Positions 25,777-35,034 of a DNA stretch of 64,000 bases are shown one piece after another (position 1 is the first letter of the stretch; each line of letters opens with the position of its first letter). The notes under the pieces are model-generated. The model was not told the DNA's origin. It worked only from the letters and a program-made list of their open reading frames with translations, and ran no database searches. A program made the translations under genes and the position numbers. The DNA lies in the NCBI RefSeq assembly GCF_001015195.1, contig NZ_LDES01000024.1:62001-126000 (forward strand), in the 5' to 3' direction. The stretch is from Sphingomonas sp. Y57. Lineage in GTDB: Bacteria; Pseudomonadota; Alphaproteobacteria; Sphingomonadales; Sphingomonadaceae.

Positions 25777-26834
25777 GCGGCGCGCGGGCAGCGGCGCGCG
25801 CGATCGACGCGCTTAAGCGGGGCTGGCCGGTCGCGGTGACGGCGGGCGACGGACGAATCGTCGTGCTGGCGATCGAGACCGCCAATGATGTGACTCTTGC
25901 CGATTTCGACGGCTCGGCGCCGGCCGACGTGCTGTTGTCGGCAGCGCGGGCGGTTACCCTCAACCTCGCCAACCAGCGCGAGGCGGCGAGCCCGGCGCAG
26001 CCGGCGCTGGTGGAGCGGGTGCCGTGGATCGACCTGCCGACCGCCGTCGCGCTTGCCGATCCGGTGCGCGATCTCGCGACACCGCTGAAAGGGCCTTTCC
26101 GCGCCAAGGCGGTCGCGGCGCCGCAGGCCGCCGCCGCCGCGCTGCGTCTCGCCCGGCTGTCGGGGCTGCTGCCGGCGCTATTCGTCCGCGCGGACGGCCC
26201 GATCGAGGCCGAGGTCGCGGCGGAAGCGCTCGACGATTATGAGGACCCGGCGCACCTCGTCATTGCCTCGCAGGCGCGGCTGCCGGTCGCGGTGAGCGAG
26301 AAGGCCGAGATCGTCGCGTTCCGCCATGTCGCCGACGCCGCCGAGCATGTCGCTCTCGTCATCGGTACGCCCGACGGCACCCCGCCGCTCGTCCGCCTGC
26401 ACAGCGAATGCCTGACCGGCGACGTGCTGGGTTCGCTCAAATGCGATTGCGGGCCGCAGCTCGCGGGCGCCCTGACCGCCATGACCCAGGCGAACTGGGG
26501 CATATTGCTCTATCTGCGCCAGGAAGGTCGCGGCATCGGCCTGATCAACAAGTTGCGAGCCTATGCATTGCAGGACCAGGGCTTCGACACGGTAGACGCC
26601 AATCTGCGTTTGGGCTTCGGCGTCGACGAGCGCGATTTCCGGGTGGCGGCACGGATGCTGTCGTTGCTCGGCCAGCCCGAAGTGCGACTGATGACCAACA
26701 ACCCGCAGAAGGTCGAAGGGCTGGAGGCGGCCGGCATCCGCGTCGCCGAACGGGTCCCGCACCGGATGGGCGAGAACCCGCATAACAGCGCCTATCTGGC
26801 GACCAAGCGCGATCGCACCGGCCATGTGCTGTGA
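25773..26834 (+). CDS. ribA: GTP cyclohydrolase II with a non-catalytic N-terminal DHBP synthase-like domain
   Basis: First committed step of riboflavin synthesis: opens GTP to a diaminopyrimidine. The C-terminal half is a complete cyclohydrolase with zinc cysteines 213, 224 and 226 in [16 protein letters not shown], the RQEGRGIGL loop, and the R...TNNPQK segment. The first 150 or so residues resemble a decayed DHBP synthase domain ([13 protein letters not shown] start) without the DxExRENEGD loop. This mirrors the ribBX gene at 6836, which has the opposite half decayed. The GTG start overlaps xthA by four bases and the stop overlaps the next gene by four. Confidence 0.93.
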   Translation: MSGARAAARAIDALKRGWPVAVTAGDGRIVVLAIETANDVTLADFDGSAPADVLLSAARAVTLNLANQREAASPAQPALVERVPWIDLPTAVALADPVRDLATPLKGPFRAKAVAAPQAAAAALRLARLSGLLPALFVRADGPIEAEVAAEALDDYEDPAHLVIASQARLPVAVSEKAEIVAFRHVADAAEHVALVIGTPDGTPPLVRLHSECLTGDVLGSLKCDCGPQLAGALTAMTQANWGILLYLRQEGRGIGLINKLRAYALQDQGFDTVDANLRLGFGVDERDFRVAARMLSLLGQPEVRLMTNNPQKVEGLEAAGIRVAERVPHRMGENPHNSAYLATKRDRTGHVL

Positions 26835-27337
26835 GCGGCATCCGCGTCGATAGCGCGGCGCTGACCCTCACCGGGCCGGGCGGAGCGACCGTCCCCTGCG
26901 CGATCGGCCGCGCGGGTACTTGCCCGGCAGGGGATAAGCGTGAAGGCGATGGCAGGACCCCGCTCGGCCGATGGCCGGTCCGTTCGGTGCTGTTGCGCCC
27001 CGGCCACGCAGAGCCGCCGCTCGGCATGGCGCTGCCCTGGCGCTGGGTGCGACCGGACGACGGCTGGTCGGACGATCCTGCCGATCCGCAGTATAACCGG
27101 CCGGTGCGACACCCCCATCCCTATTCCGCGGAGCGGCTGGTGCGCGACGATGGCGCCTATGACGTCATCGTCGTGCTGGGCCATAACGATACGCCGCCGG
27201 TCGCCGGCATGGGCAGCGCGGTGTTCCTTCATTGCAGTGAGGGACGGCCGACCGCGGGCTGCGTGGCGGTGGAGAAGGATGCGTTGATGGCGCTGTTGCC
27301 ACATCTTCGCCCGGGCGACGCTGTGGAGGTCATCTGA
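26831..27337 (+). CDS. L,D-transpeptidase (YkuD) family protein
   Basis: Probable peptidoglycan cross-linking enzyme or carboxypeptidase, 168 residues. The YkuD active-site pattern is present as [20 protein letters not shown] followed by PTAGCVAV, with the nucleophilic Cys in TAGCV. There is no signal peptide at this start, so either it is exported by another route or it belongs to the YkuD subgroup found as cytoplasmic-looking proteins. GTG 26831 overlaps ribA by four bases. Confidence 0.85.
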   Translation: MSGIRVDSAALTLTGPGGATVPCAIGRAGTCPAGDKREGDGRTPLGRWPVRSVLLRPGHAEPPLGMALPWRWVRPDDGWSDDPADPQYNRPVRHPHPYSAERLVRDDGAYDVIVVLGHNDTPPVAGMGSAVFLHCSEGRPTAGCVAVEKDALMALLPHLRPGDAVEVI

Positions 27338-27373
27338 AAAGGCGTCTCCCCACGAGAGGGAATCCCGGGGATC

Positions 27374-27784
27374 TCACCCCGCCTGGGCGATGCGGTCCTC
27401 GCATTGGCGGACGATGTCCTGCAATTCGTCAAGGGTCTGGTCGAGCGCCTTGCGCTGCAGTTCGAGCGCTTCGACCCGAGCGCTGACCCGGGCGAGGAGC
27501 TGCCTGGTCTGCGCGAGGTGGAGCGAATCGACGTCGTAGAGGTCGAGGAATTCCTTGATCTCCCGCAGGCTGAAGCCGAGGCGCTTGCCGCGCAGGATCA
27601 ACTGCAGCCGGGCGACCTCGCGTCTCGAATAGACGCGCATCGTGCCAACCCGCTGCGGCTCGAGCAGGCCCTTGTCCTCGTAGAAGCGGATGGCGCGGGT
27701 GGTGACGCCCAGTTCGTCGGCGACGTCCTGGATGCCCCTGAGCGGCTGGCGCTCCTCCGCCCGTCCCATAGCGTGTGCGGGCAT
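27374..27784 (-). CDS. MerR family transcriptional regulator
   Basis: DNA-binding regulator of 136 residues: the N-terminal winged helix (GIQDVADELGVTTRAIRFYEDKGLLEPQRVG, recognition helix TTRAIRFYED, wing RVYSRREVARL) followed by a long dimerisation coiled coil (about 75-130) and no effector domain beyond it. It follows fadD by four bases and is probably cotranscribed with fadL-fadD; MerR proteins such as LiuR control acyl-CoA pathways, so regulation of this fatty-acid block is a reasonable inference. Confidence 0.88.
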   Translation of the reverse strand: MPAHAMGRAEERQPLRGIQDVADELGVTTRAIRFYEDKGLLEPQRVGTMRVYSRREVARLQLILRGKRLGFSLREIKEFLDLYDVDSLHLAQTRQLLARVSARVEALELQRKALDQTLDELQDIVRQCEDRIAQAG

Positions 27785-27788
27785 CGGC

Positions 27789-29504
27789 TCAGTTCGCCGC
27801 CTTCTTGGCTTCCTCAGCCACCAGCTCTTTTCTGGAGAGCTTGCCGATCAGCGTCTTGGGCAGGCTGGTGCGGATTTCGACCTCGCGGGGCATCTCGATC
27901 TTGGAGATGCGGCTTTTGAGGAATTCGTACAGTTCGTCAACGCTGGCCTGCTGCCCGGGGCGTAGCACGACGAAAGCCTTGGGCGCCTGCCCGCGATAAG
28001 CGTCGGGTACGCCGATAACCACCGCCTCGAGGATCGCGGGGTGCTCGTAGAGCGCTTCCTCGATTACGCGCGGATAGATGTTGTAGCCGCCGGCGATGAT
28101 GACGTCCTTGATACGGTCCACAAGGAAGAGATAGCCGTCCTCGTCGAGATAGCCGACGTCGCCGGTGCGGATGGCGCCGTCGACGAATACCTTCTCGGTC
28201 TCCTCGGGCTTGTTCCAGTAGCCTTTCATGACCTGCGGCCCGCGTGCGCAGACTTCGCCACGCTCGCCCGTCGGCAGGATGACGTGCGGATCGTCGAGGC
28301 TGCGAATCTCCAGTACCGTGCCGGGGAAGGCGGGGCCGGCGCTGTTGTCCTTCACGGCGCCCTCGACGGGGTTGCAGGTGAGGATCGGCGAGGTCTCCGA
28401 CAGCCCGTAGCCTTCGACGACGCGCGCGCCGGTCAGCCGCTCGAACTCGGTGCGGACATCGAAGGGCAGGGGCGCCCCGCCCGAGACGCAATAGTCCAGA
28501 TCGTCGAAATGGATCGGCTGGTCGGCGGCGGCCTTGTTGATCGCGGTCAGCATGGTGGGCACCGCGAGAAGCTTGGTCGGCCGGGTGCGCTTCGCCGTCT
28601 TCAGGAATTGCTTCAGTTCGAAGCGTGGCAGCAGGATCATCTCGGCCGCGGTGTCGACCGAATAGTTGAGCACCGTTGTCAGCGCGAAGACGTGGAACAT
28701 CGGCAACACGCCCATGATCCGGTCCTGTCGGGCGCCCGGCCGCTGCCCGACATGAAGTATCATCTGGTAGCTGTTCGCGGTCAGGTTGGCGTGACTCAGC
28801 ATCGCTCCCTTGGGGACGCCGGTCGTGCCGCCGGTATACTGGAGCACCGCCACGTCTTCGGGCGAAACATCGACGGGGCGGAAGCCGCCGGCCGTCGTGC
28901 CCTCGGTGACGGCGGAAAAGGCAACGTGGCGGCCGTCGCGAGGCCATTTCGCGATCTCGCCGCGCTTGAACAGGCGATAGGCGAGCGACAGCAGGGGGGG
29001 CAGGATGTCGGTCATCGGGCAGACGATGATCGTCCGCAGGCCGCTCTCCTCCGCCACGGCGGCGACCTTTGCGTGGATCGAGGCGACGTCGATCACCGCC
29101 ATCACGGTCGTGCCCGAATCCTGGATCTGGTGCTTCAGCTCATGTTCGACATAGAGCGGATTGAAATTGACGATCGTTGCTCCACAGCGCAGCGCTGCGA
29201 AATAGAGGATCACGAAATAGGGCGAGTTGGGCAGGCAAAGGCCGAAGCGGATGCCGGGGCCGACACCCATCGCCTGGAGCCCGGCGGCCGCGCGGTCGAC
29301 CAGCGCGCCGATCTCGGCATAGGTCCAGTGGCGGCCGAGGAAATCGATCGCCCTCCGCTCGCCATGGTCCCGCACTGCGGCGTCGATCAGGTCGGTCAGC
29401 AGGCGAGGCGGAATCGGCGGGGACGCTGGCACGTCCCCGCCGCCCGGGAAGGCGGCACCGCGACCGGGGGGGAGGGGGTCAGTCACGGTACCGCTGTTCG
29501 TCAT
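27789..29504 (-). CDS. fadD: Long-chain fatty-acid-CoA ligase
   Basis: Activates fatty acids to acyl-CoA via an acyl-adenylate, 571 residues. Intact ANL motifs: phosphate loop YTGGTTGVPKGAML, YGLSETSP, TGDVGYLDEDGYLFLVDRIKD, and the C-terminal lysine in SLPKTLIGKLSRKEL. Contrast with the AMP ligase at 5167-6684, where two of these are altered. A Pro/Gly-rich N-terminal leader (residues about 8-32) precedes the catalytic domain. It lies 16 bases downstream of the FadL gene and four bases before merR. Confidence 0.94.
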   Translation of the reverse strand: MTNSGTVTDPLPPGRGAAFPGGGDVPASPPIPPRLLTDLIDAAVRDHGERRAIDFLGRHWTYAEIGALVDRAAAGLQAMGVGPGIRFGLCLPNSPYFVILYFAALRCGATIVNFNPLYVEHELKHQIQDSGTTVMAVIDVASIHAKVAAVAEESGLRTIIVCPMTDILPPLLSLAYRLFKRGEIAKWPRDGRHVAFSAVTEGTTAGGFRPVDVSPEDVAVLQYTGGTTGVPKGAMLSHANLTANSYQMILHVGQRPGARQDRIMGVLPMFHVFALTTVLNYSVDTAAEMILLPRFELKQFLKTAKRTRPTKLLAVPTMLTAINKAAADQPIHFDDLDYCVSGGAPLPFDVRTEFERLTGARVVEGYGLSETSPILTCNPVEGAVKDNSAGPAFPGTVLEIRSLDDPHVILPTGERGEVCARGPQVMKGYWNKPEETEKVFVDGAIRTGDVGYLDEDGYLFLVDRIKDVIIAGGYNIYPRVIEEALYEHPAILEAVVIGVPDAYRGQAPKAFVVLRPGQQASVDELYEFLKSRISKIEMPREVEIRTSLPKTLIGKLSRKELVAEEAKKAAN

Positions 29505-29520
29505 GGTCTTGCCTTTTTCC

Positions 29521-30831
29521 TCAGAAGCTCATTCGGCCGCCGACGGCCAGGATGATTGCGTGGGCTCCGGTCAGCCGGCCGTCGGGCCGGATGATCGTCT
29601 GTGCCGGGGTGCCGACATAGAAGCCGCCGGGCCGGTCGATCGACGCATTCTTGAAGTCCACATAATTGGCGGCCGCGTCCAGCGTGATCGACTCGGTGAT
29701 CGCATAGGAAGTGCCGAGTGCGAAGTTGATGCGGCTGGCGTCGGGAACCCGCGCATCACGGAAGCCGTCCCGGGTGGGGGTCTGGTCCCACTGGATGCCA
29801 CCGCGCATCGTCCATTGCGGGGTAACGGCGTAGTCGACGCCGCCCGCCACGCTCCAGCTGTTCTTGTAGCTCTCGTCAAGCGCGGCGTTGATCGGCGCAC
29901 CGAGGCGGATCGCGTCGAACTTCTTCCAGCCCGCACGCACGACCTGACCATTCAGGGTCAGCTGGTCGCTGACATGGATGCGCGCGCTCGCTATCGCCTG
30001 CCAAGGGGTGCGGAAGCTCGCGGTGATACCCTCCAAACGGCCGTTCTGGCCGGCGAGCGGGCCGAGGAGGCCGGCGGTGGTGATGCTGCCCTTCAGCTTG
30101 TGCTTGACGGACGATTTATAGGAGAACCCGATGTCGATCATATCGCTCGGATGTATCTGGACGCCCGCCGACCAGCCAAAATCCCAGCCCTTGCCGCGCA
30201 GCGTCTGGTGCCCGTCGGGCAGCAGCGGGGACAGGTTAGGCAGCGAGTTGGACAGTGACGCCTTACTGTGCTCGATGTTCAGGCCCACGCCGATGCCGAT
30301 CAACGGCGAAGGCGCGAAGGCGATCGTCGGCTGCAGGTCGATGGTGGTCAGCTTGGTCTTGTCGGCGGTATAGCGCGCCCAGCTGTCATTCTCGTAATTG
30401 GTCGCGAAGCTGTAGGGCGCGGTGAGCGCCAGGCCGACCGACCACTGGTCGTTGAGCTTCCAGCCGACCGCGCCCGACGGGAGATAGCCCTTGTTCAGCG
30501 GGTCCACCGAGACCTGGTTGCCACCGACCGGCCCAGGTGCCTGGCCCGGCCGCGCGATGATCGAGCCCACGTTGCGAACCTTGCCCTTGGGCAGGATCGC
30601 GCTGAAGCCGAGATAGGCGGTGCTCTTCTCGTTGCCGGCGATCGCGGCCGGGTTCCACCACAGCGACTGGGCGCCCTGGTCGGCCGCCTCGCCCGAAAAG
30701 GCGCGGCCCGCGGCAACCACCGATTGTTCCTGCAGGTAGAAGGCGGAGGCATCGGCCGCGCCAGCACCGAGCAGGGCGGTCGTCGATGCGACGCCCGCGA
30801 GGGCGATGCGGCGGAGATACGAAGTCTTCAT
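29521..30831 (-). CDS. fadL: FadL/OmpP1/TodX family outer-membrane transport protein
   Basis: Outer-membrane channel for long-chain fatty acids or other hydrophobic compounds, 436 residues. A signal peptide (ALLGAGAADASA) is followed by the N-terminal hatch signature FYLQEQSVVAAGRAFSGEAA and the NPAAIAG motif typical of FadL. The rest is beta-barrel, ending in an aromatic residue (GGRMSF). Cotranscription with fadD and merR supports fatty-acid import. Confidence 0.92.
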   Translation of the reverse strand: MKTSYLRRIALAGVASTTALLGAGAADASAFYLQEQSVVAAGRAFSGEAADQGAQSLWWNPAAIAGNEKSTAYLGFSAILPKGKVRNVGSIIARPGQAPGPVGGNQVSVDPLNKGYLPSGAVGWKLNDQWSVGLALTAPYSFATNYENDSWARYTADKTKLTTIDLQPTIAFAPSPLIGIGVGLNIEHSKASLSNSLPNLSPLLPDGHQTLRGKGWDFGWSAGVQIHPSDMIDIGFSYKSSVKHKLKGSITTAGLLGPLAGQNGRLEGITASFRTPWQAIASARIHVSDQLTLNGQVVRAGWKKFDAIRLGAPINAALDESYKNSWSVAGGVDYAVTPQWTMRGGIQWDQTPTRDGFRDARVPDASRINFALGTSYAITESITLDAAANYVDFKNASIDRPGGFYVGTPAQTIIRPDGRLTGAHAIILAVGGRMSF

Positions 30832-30865
30832 GGGATGTGTTCCTCTCTTCCCGTCCGGCGGCGCC

Positions 30866-31270
30866 TCAGCGCACGCGGGTCCAGGTCTGGTTCTTGCAAA
30901 GCGGCACGAAGATGCAGCCCCTCAGCTTCAACCTGTTCTCGTCGATGGACGAGATCCGCGCGCCGTAGGTCTTGCCGTCCTCGGCATTGTAGATGGTGCC
31001 CTTGTCCCAGACGCCATCCTTGAAGCTGAAGCCGCCCAGGATCTGCAGACCCTTGAGAGCGCGGCCGCGCAGTTTCTCGTCCTTGTTGTTGACGTCCTTT
31101 AGCGCGGGGTTGGCAGTAAGGCCGTCCGAGCCCAGTATCTTCCCGCATAGCGAAGTGCCGCAGCGTGTGATCTCTACGATGCCGTTGCGCGTTTCGGTTT
31201 TCCAGCGGCCGACCACTGCATCGGGACTTGCAGTGGCTGCCATCGCCAAGGCCATCAGTGTCATGCTCAT
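30866..31270 (-). CDS. DUF2147 domain protein, exported
   Basis: Small exported protein of unknown function, about 134 residues. After a short signal peptide (MTLMALAMAATA) the DUF2147 pattern is clear: VVGRWKTETRNGIVEI, CGTSLCGKILG, LKGLQILGGFSF, KDGVWDKGTIYNAEDGKTYGA and the closing CIFVPLCKNQTWTRV. Cysteine pairs may form disulfides in the periplasm. The start could be 31282, 31270 or 31264; AGGAGG lies immediately before 31282, which is too close, so I chose 31270. It is divergent from fadA. Confidence 0.85.
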   Translation of the reverse strand: MSMTLMALAMAATASPDAVVGRWKTETRNGIVEITRCGTSLCGKILGSDGLTANPALKDVNNKDEKLRGRALKGLQILGGFSFKDGVWDKGTIYNAEDGKTYGARISSIDENRLKLRGCIFVPLCKNQTWTRVR

Positions 31271-31357
31271 CGCCTCAGTCATCCTCCTGCAAAGATGCCC
31301 GATGCTGCGACCGGGTCATCCATCACGATGCAGCATCGATTGCACAAAAAGTGGTTG

Positions 31358-31381
31358 ACGTATAGGGCAATCTACATACGT
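31358..31381. promoter_or_regulatory. Wide-spaced dyad ACGTAT-N12-ATACGT upstream of fadA
   Basis: Perfect 6-base arms with a 12-base centre, 57 bases upstream of fadA and about 90 bases upstream of the DUF2147 gene. A possible operator or promoter element in the divergent fad region, where a TTGCAC-N15-TATAGG pair is also visible. The proposed partner, MerR at 27374, is speculative. Confidence 0.3.
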
Positions 31382-31437
31382 TTAAGAGAAATCATTCGCG
31401 GCTGTTGCATAAAGGTCGCGTCGGAGGAGAAGGTTCC

Positions 31438-32574
31438 ATGCCGAATGCCGTGATCGCGGGTTATGCGCGCTCGCCCTTCCATCTCGCCAACAAGGGGGAG
31501 CTGGCCCGCGTCAGGCCCGACGACCTTGCCGCACAGGTGATTCGCGGGCTGATCGACAAGAGCGGGGTAAAGGTCGAAGACATCGAGGACGTCATTCTCG
31601 GTTGCGCTTTTCCGGAGGCCGAACAGGGACTCAACGTCGCACGGCTGATCGGGTTGCTTGCCGACCTGCCGATAAAGGTCGGCGGCATGACGGTGAACCG
31701 CTTCTGCGGATCTTCGATGAGCTCGGTCCATATCGCCGCCGGCCAGATCGCGATCGGCGCGGGCGAGGTGTTCATCTGCGCCGGGGTCGAGAGCATGAGC
31801 CGGGTGCCGATGATGGGCTACAACCCGTTGCCCAGCCCCGATCTCGCCAAGAAGCGACCCGGCGCCTACATGTCGATGGGCGAGACGGCGGAGAATGTCG
31901 CCAGCCAGTATCAGGTCCCCCGCGCCGCGCAGGAGGCCTTCGCGGTCGAAAGCCAGAAGAAGGCCGGCGCCGCCCGCGAGGCCGGCCGGCTGAAGGATGA
32001 GATCGTCCCGATCAAGACGAAGAAGGGGGTCATCGACGTCGATGGCACGCCGCGCCCCGATACCACGATCGAGGCCCTCGCTTCGCTCAAGCCGGCTTTC
32101 GACCAGAACGGCACGGTGACCGCCGGTACCTCTTCCCCGCTCACCGACGGGGCGGCGGCGGTGCTGGTAACGAGCGAGGATTATGCCAGGGCCAACGGCC
32201 TCACCATCCTTGCCCGGATCAGGAGCGTCGCGGTGTCGGGCTGCGAGCCGGAGATCATGGGCATCGGCCCGGTGCAGGCGACGCGCAAGGCGCTCGAGCG
32301 GGCGGGCCTCGCGGTCGGCGATCTCGACGTCGTCGAGATCAACGAGGCCTTCGCGAGCCAGGCGATCGCCTGTAGCAACGAACTGGGCTTCAAGCCGGAG
32401 ACGGTCAATCTCGACGGTGGCGCGATCGCCATCGGTCACCCGCTCGGTGCGACCGGCGCGCGGATCGTCGGCAAGGCCGCGGCGCTGCTCAAGCGCGAGG
32501 GCGGCAAATATGCGCTCGCCACCCAGTGCATCGGCGGCGGCCAGGGCATCGCTACAGTCCTGGAGGCGGTGTGA
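31438..32574 (+). CDS. fadA: Acetyl-CoA C-acyltransferase (thiolase)
   Basis: Final step of beta-oxidation, cleaving 3-ketoacyl-CoA with CoA, 378 residues. The nucleophile Cys90 is in NRFCGSSMSSVH; the catalytic His is in IGHPLGATGAR and the second Cys in ATQCIGGGQGI. GGAGGAGAAGG precedes ATG 31438. Two bases separate its stop from the FadB-type gene, so both subunits of the oxidation complex are probably cotranslated. Confidence 0.95.
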   Translation: MPNAVIAGYARSPFHLANKGELARVRPDDLAAQVIRGLIDKSGVKVEDIEDVILGCAFPEAEQGLNVARLIGLLADLPIKVGGMTVNRFCGSSMSSVHIAAGQIAIGAGEVFICAGVESMSRVPMMGYNPLPSPDLAKKRPGAYMSMGETAENVASQYQVPRAAQEAFAVESQKKAGAAREAGRLKDEIVPIKTKKGVIDVDGTPRPDTTIEALASLKPAFDQNGTVTAGTSSPLTDGAAAVLVTSEDYARANGLTILARIRSVAVSGCEPEIMGIGPVQATRKALERAGLAVGDLDVVEINEAFASQAIACSNELGFKPETVNLDGGAIAIGHPLGATGARIVGKAAALLKREGGKYALATQCIGGGQGIATVLEAV

Positions 32575-32576
32575 TC

Positions 32577-34895
32577 ATGCCCCACGAAACCAATCCCATC
32601 CGGAAGGTCTGCGTGATCGGCGCCGGGACGATGGGCGCGGGCATCGCGGCTCAGGTCGCCAATGCCGGCGTTCCGGTGCTGCTGCTCGACATCGTCCCCA
32701 GGGAAGGGAACAACCGGAACGCGATCGCCGAGGGCGCTGTCGCGAAGATGCTCAAGGCCGATCCGGCGCCCCTCATGTCGAAGGCGGCGGCGAAGCTGAT
32801 CGAGGTCGGCAATATCGACGATGATCTTGCCCGCGTCGCCGAATGCGACTGGATCGTCGAGGCGATCATCGAGCGGCTCGACATCAAGCAGGGCCTCTAC
32901 GAGAAGCTGGAGAAGGTCCGCAAGCCGGGAGCGGCGGTGTCGTCCAACACCTCGACCATTCCGCTGGCGAAGCTGGTCGATGGGCGCTCGGACGCCTTCG
33001 CGGCCGACTTCATGATCACCCATTTCTTCAATCCGCCGCGCTACATGCGCCTGCTGGAGCTCGTCACCGGTCCCAAGACCGACAAGGCGACCGCGGCGAA
33101 GGTCGCCGATTTCGGCGATCGCGCGCTCGGCAAGCGCGTGGTCGCCGCGAAAGATACGCCCGGCTTCATCGCCAACCGCATCGGCACCTACTGGATGCTG
33201 GTCGCGTACAACGCCGCGAGCGACCTGGGCCTGACGGTCGAGCAGGCCGACGCGATCGGTGGCAGGCCGATGGGCGTGCCGAAGACCGGTATCTTCGGCC
33301 TGATCGACCTGGTCGGCATCGACCTGATGCCGCTGCTGCTCAAGAGCCTCGGCTCGACCCTGCCCGAGGGCGATGTCTTCCACACCGCCGTCCGGCCGAT
33401 GCCGCTGGTCGATCGGATGATCGCCGACGGCTATACCGGCCGCAAGGGCAAGGGCGGCTTCTACCGCCTCAACCGCGAGGCGGGGAAGCGCAAGGAGGCG
33501 ATCGACCTTGCCACCGGCGATTATCGGCCGGTGATCAAGGCCGACGTGCCGCGCGCCGGCCTGCCGCAGCTCGTCGCGCTGCCCGGCAAGACCGGCCAGT
33601 TCGCCTGGGCGGTGCTGGGGCAGTTGCTCGCCTATGCCGCAGATCTCGTCGGCACGATCGCCGACGACATCGTCGCGATCGATGACGCGATGAAGCTCGG
33701 CTACAACTGGAAATACGGCCCATTCGAGCTGATCGACCAGCTCGGGCCCGCCGCCTTCGCGCAGCGGCTCGCAGATGAAGGGCGGCCGGTGCCGGCGATC
33801 CTTAAGACTGCCGGCGACCGCAGCTTCTACCGGGTCGAGGGCGGCAAGCGCCAGTATCTCGGCCTCGACGGTGCCTATCACGACGTCGTCCGGCCCGAGG
33901 GCGTGCTGTTGCTCGAGGACGTCAAGCTCGCTGCCAAGCCGATCCTCAAGAACGGCTCGGCCGCCTTGTGGGACATAGGCGACGGCGTCGCCTGCTTCGA
34001 GTTCACCTCGAAGATGAACGCGCTGGACGGCGACACGCTCAAGCTGCTCGGCCAGGCGATCGAGCATGTCGGCAAGGGCATGAAGGCGCTGGTCGTCTAC
34101 AACGAAGGCTCGAACTTCTCGGCGGGCGCCAATCTCGGCCTCGCGCTGTTCGCGGTGAACATCGCCGCCTGGGGCGAGATCGAGAAGCTCGTCGCCGGTG
34201 GACAGCAGGCCTATAAGGCGCTCAAATATGCGCCCTTCCCGGTCGTCTCTGCGCCGTCCGGGCTGGCACTCGGCGGTGGCTGCGAGATATTGCTCCACTC
34301 GGACGCGATCCAGGCGCATGCCGAAAGCTATATCGGCCTGGTCGAATGCGGCGTCGGCCTGGTCCCCGGCTGGGGCGGCTGCGGCGAATATATCGATCGT
34401 TGGGTGAAGTCCGGCCTGCTGCCCCGGGGGCCGATGCCCGCCGTCGCCAAGGCGTTCGAGACGATCTCCACCGCAACCGTCGCCAAGTCGGCGGCCGAGG
34501 CGAAGGAGCTGATGTTCCTGCGCAAGGACGATGCGATCACCATGAACTGCGACCGGCTGCTTGCCGACGCCAAGGCGAAGGCGCTCGCGCTGGTCGACGG
34601 CTACCAGCCGCCGAAGCCGCCCGAGTTCCGCCTGCCGGGCCCGAGCGGCCGGGTGGCGCTGGGCATGGCGGCGGAAGGCTTCCACAAGCGGGGTATGGCG
34701 ACCGATTATGACATGGTCGTCTCCGACGCGCTGGCGGGCGTGTTGACCGGTGGCGACGCCGACCTCGTCGATGTGGTGGCCGAGGAGCAGATGCTCGCCC
34801 TCGAACGCGAAGCCTTCCTCAAGCGGGTCCGCGACCCGAGGACGGTGGCGCGGGTCGAGACGATGCTCGAAACCGGCAAGCCGCTGCGGAACTAA
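32577..34895 (+). CDS. fadB: 3-hydroxyacyl-CoA dehydrogenase / enoyl-CoA hydratase fusion (FadB/FadJ type)
   Basis: Hydrates enoyl-CoA and oxidises the 3-hydroxyacyl-CoA, 772 residues. The NAD-binding dehydrogenase comes first (VIGAGTMGAGIAAQVANAG at about 11-29, SSNTSTIPLAKL, HFFNPPRYMRLLELV), its helical C-terminal domains follow, and a crotonase-fold hydratase lies in the last third (NFSAGANLGLALF, GLALGGGCEILLHSD, GLVPGWGGCGEYI). This order is the reverse of Escherichia coli FadB, where the hydratase is N-terminal. GGAGG precedes ATG 32577. Confidence 0.93.
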   Translation: MPHETNPIRKVCVIGAGTMGAGIAAQVANAGVPVLLLDIVPREGNNRNAIAEGAVAKMLKADPAPLMSKAAAKLIEVGNIDDDLARVAECDWIVEAIIERLDIKQGLYEKLEKVRKPGAAVSSNTSTIPLAKLVDGRSDAFAADFMITHFFNPPRYMRLLELVTGPKTDKATAAKVADFGDRALGKRVVAAKDTPGFIANRIGTYWMLVAYNAASDLGLTVEQADAIGGRPMGVPKTGIFGLIDLVGIDLMPLLLKSLGSTLPEGDVFHTAVRPMPLVDRMIADGYTGRKGKGGFYRLNREAGKRKEAIDLATGDYRPVIKADVPRAGLPQLVALPGKTGQFAWAVLGQLLAYAADLVGTIADDIVAIDDAMKLGYNWKYGPFELIDQLGPAAFAQRLADEGRPVPAILKTAGDRSFYRVEGGKRQYLGLDGAYHDVVRPEGVLLLEDVKLAAKPILKNGSAALWDIGDGVACFEFTSKMNALDGDTLKLLGQAIEHVGKGMKALVVYNEGSNFSAGANLGLALFAVNIAAWGEIEKLVAGGQQAYKALKYAPFPVVSAPSGLALGGGCEILLHSDAIQAHAESYIGLVECGVGLVPGWGGCGEYIDRWVKSGLLPRGPMPAVAKAFETISTATVAKSAAEAKELMFLRKDDAITMNCDRLLADAKAKALALVDGYQPPKPPEFRLPGPSGRVALGMAAEGFHKRGMATDYDMVVSDALAGVLTGGDADLVDVVAEEQMLALEREAFLKRVRDPRTVARVETMLETGKPLRN

Positions 34896-34896
34896 T

Positions 34897-35019
34897 ATCC
34901 TCCCCGGCACCGGGAGGGGGATCATGCGCAGCATGGTGGAGGGGTGGCACGAAGCGCCGTTGCACGGCGCCCCCTCCACCGCTCTTCGAGCGGTCCCCCT
35001 CGCCGTGCCTGGGAGGAAT
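34897..35019. repeat. Dispersed palindrome, family C
   Basis: Two nested inverted pairs: GGTGGAGGGG (34935-34944) with CCCCTCCACC (34971-34980), and an outer CCTCCCCGGCAC with GTGCCTGGGAGG. An internal CGCTCTTCGAGCG hairpin is also present. It separates the FadB-type gene from the acyl-CoA dehydrogenase and resembles G+C-rich REP elements. Confidence 0.7.
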
Positions 35020-35034
35020 GATAAGGAGCATGAG

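Noticed and set aside
31345-31366. TTGCAC-N15-TATAGG as the fadA promoter
   Set aside because: Spacing is short for a sigma-70 promoter and both boxes are imperfect; kept only as a remark under the dyad.
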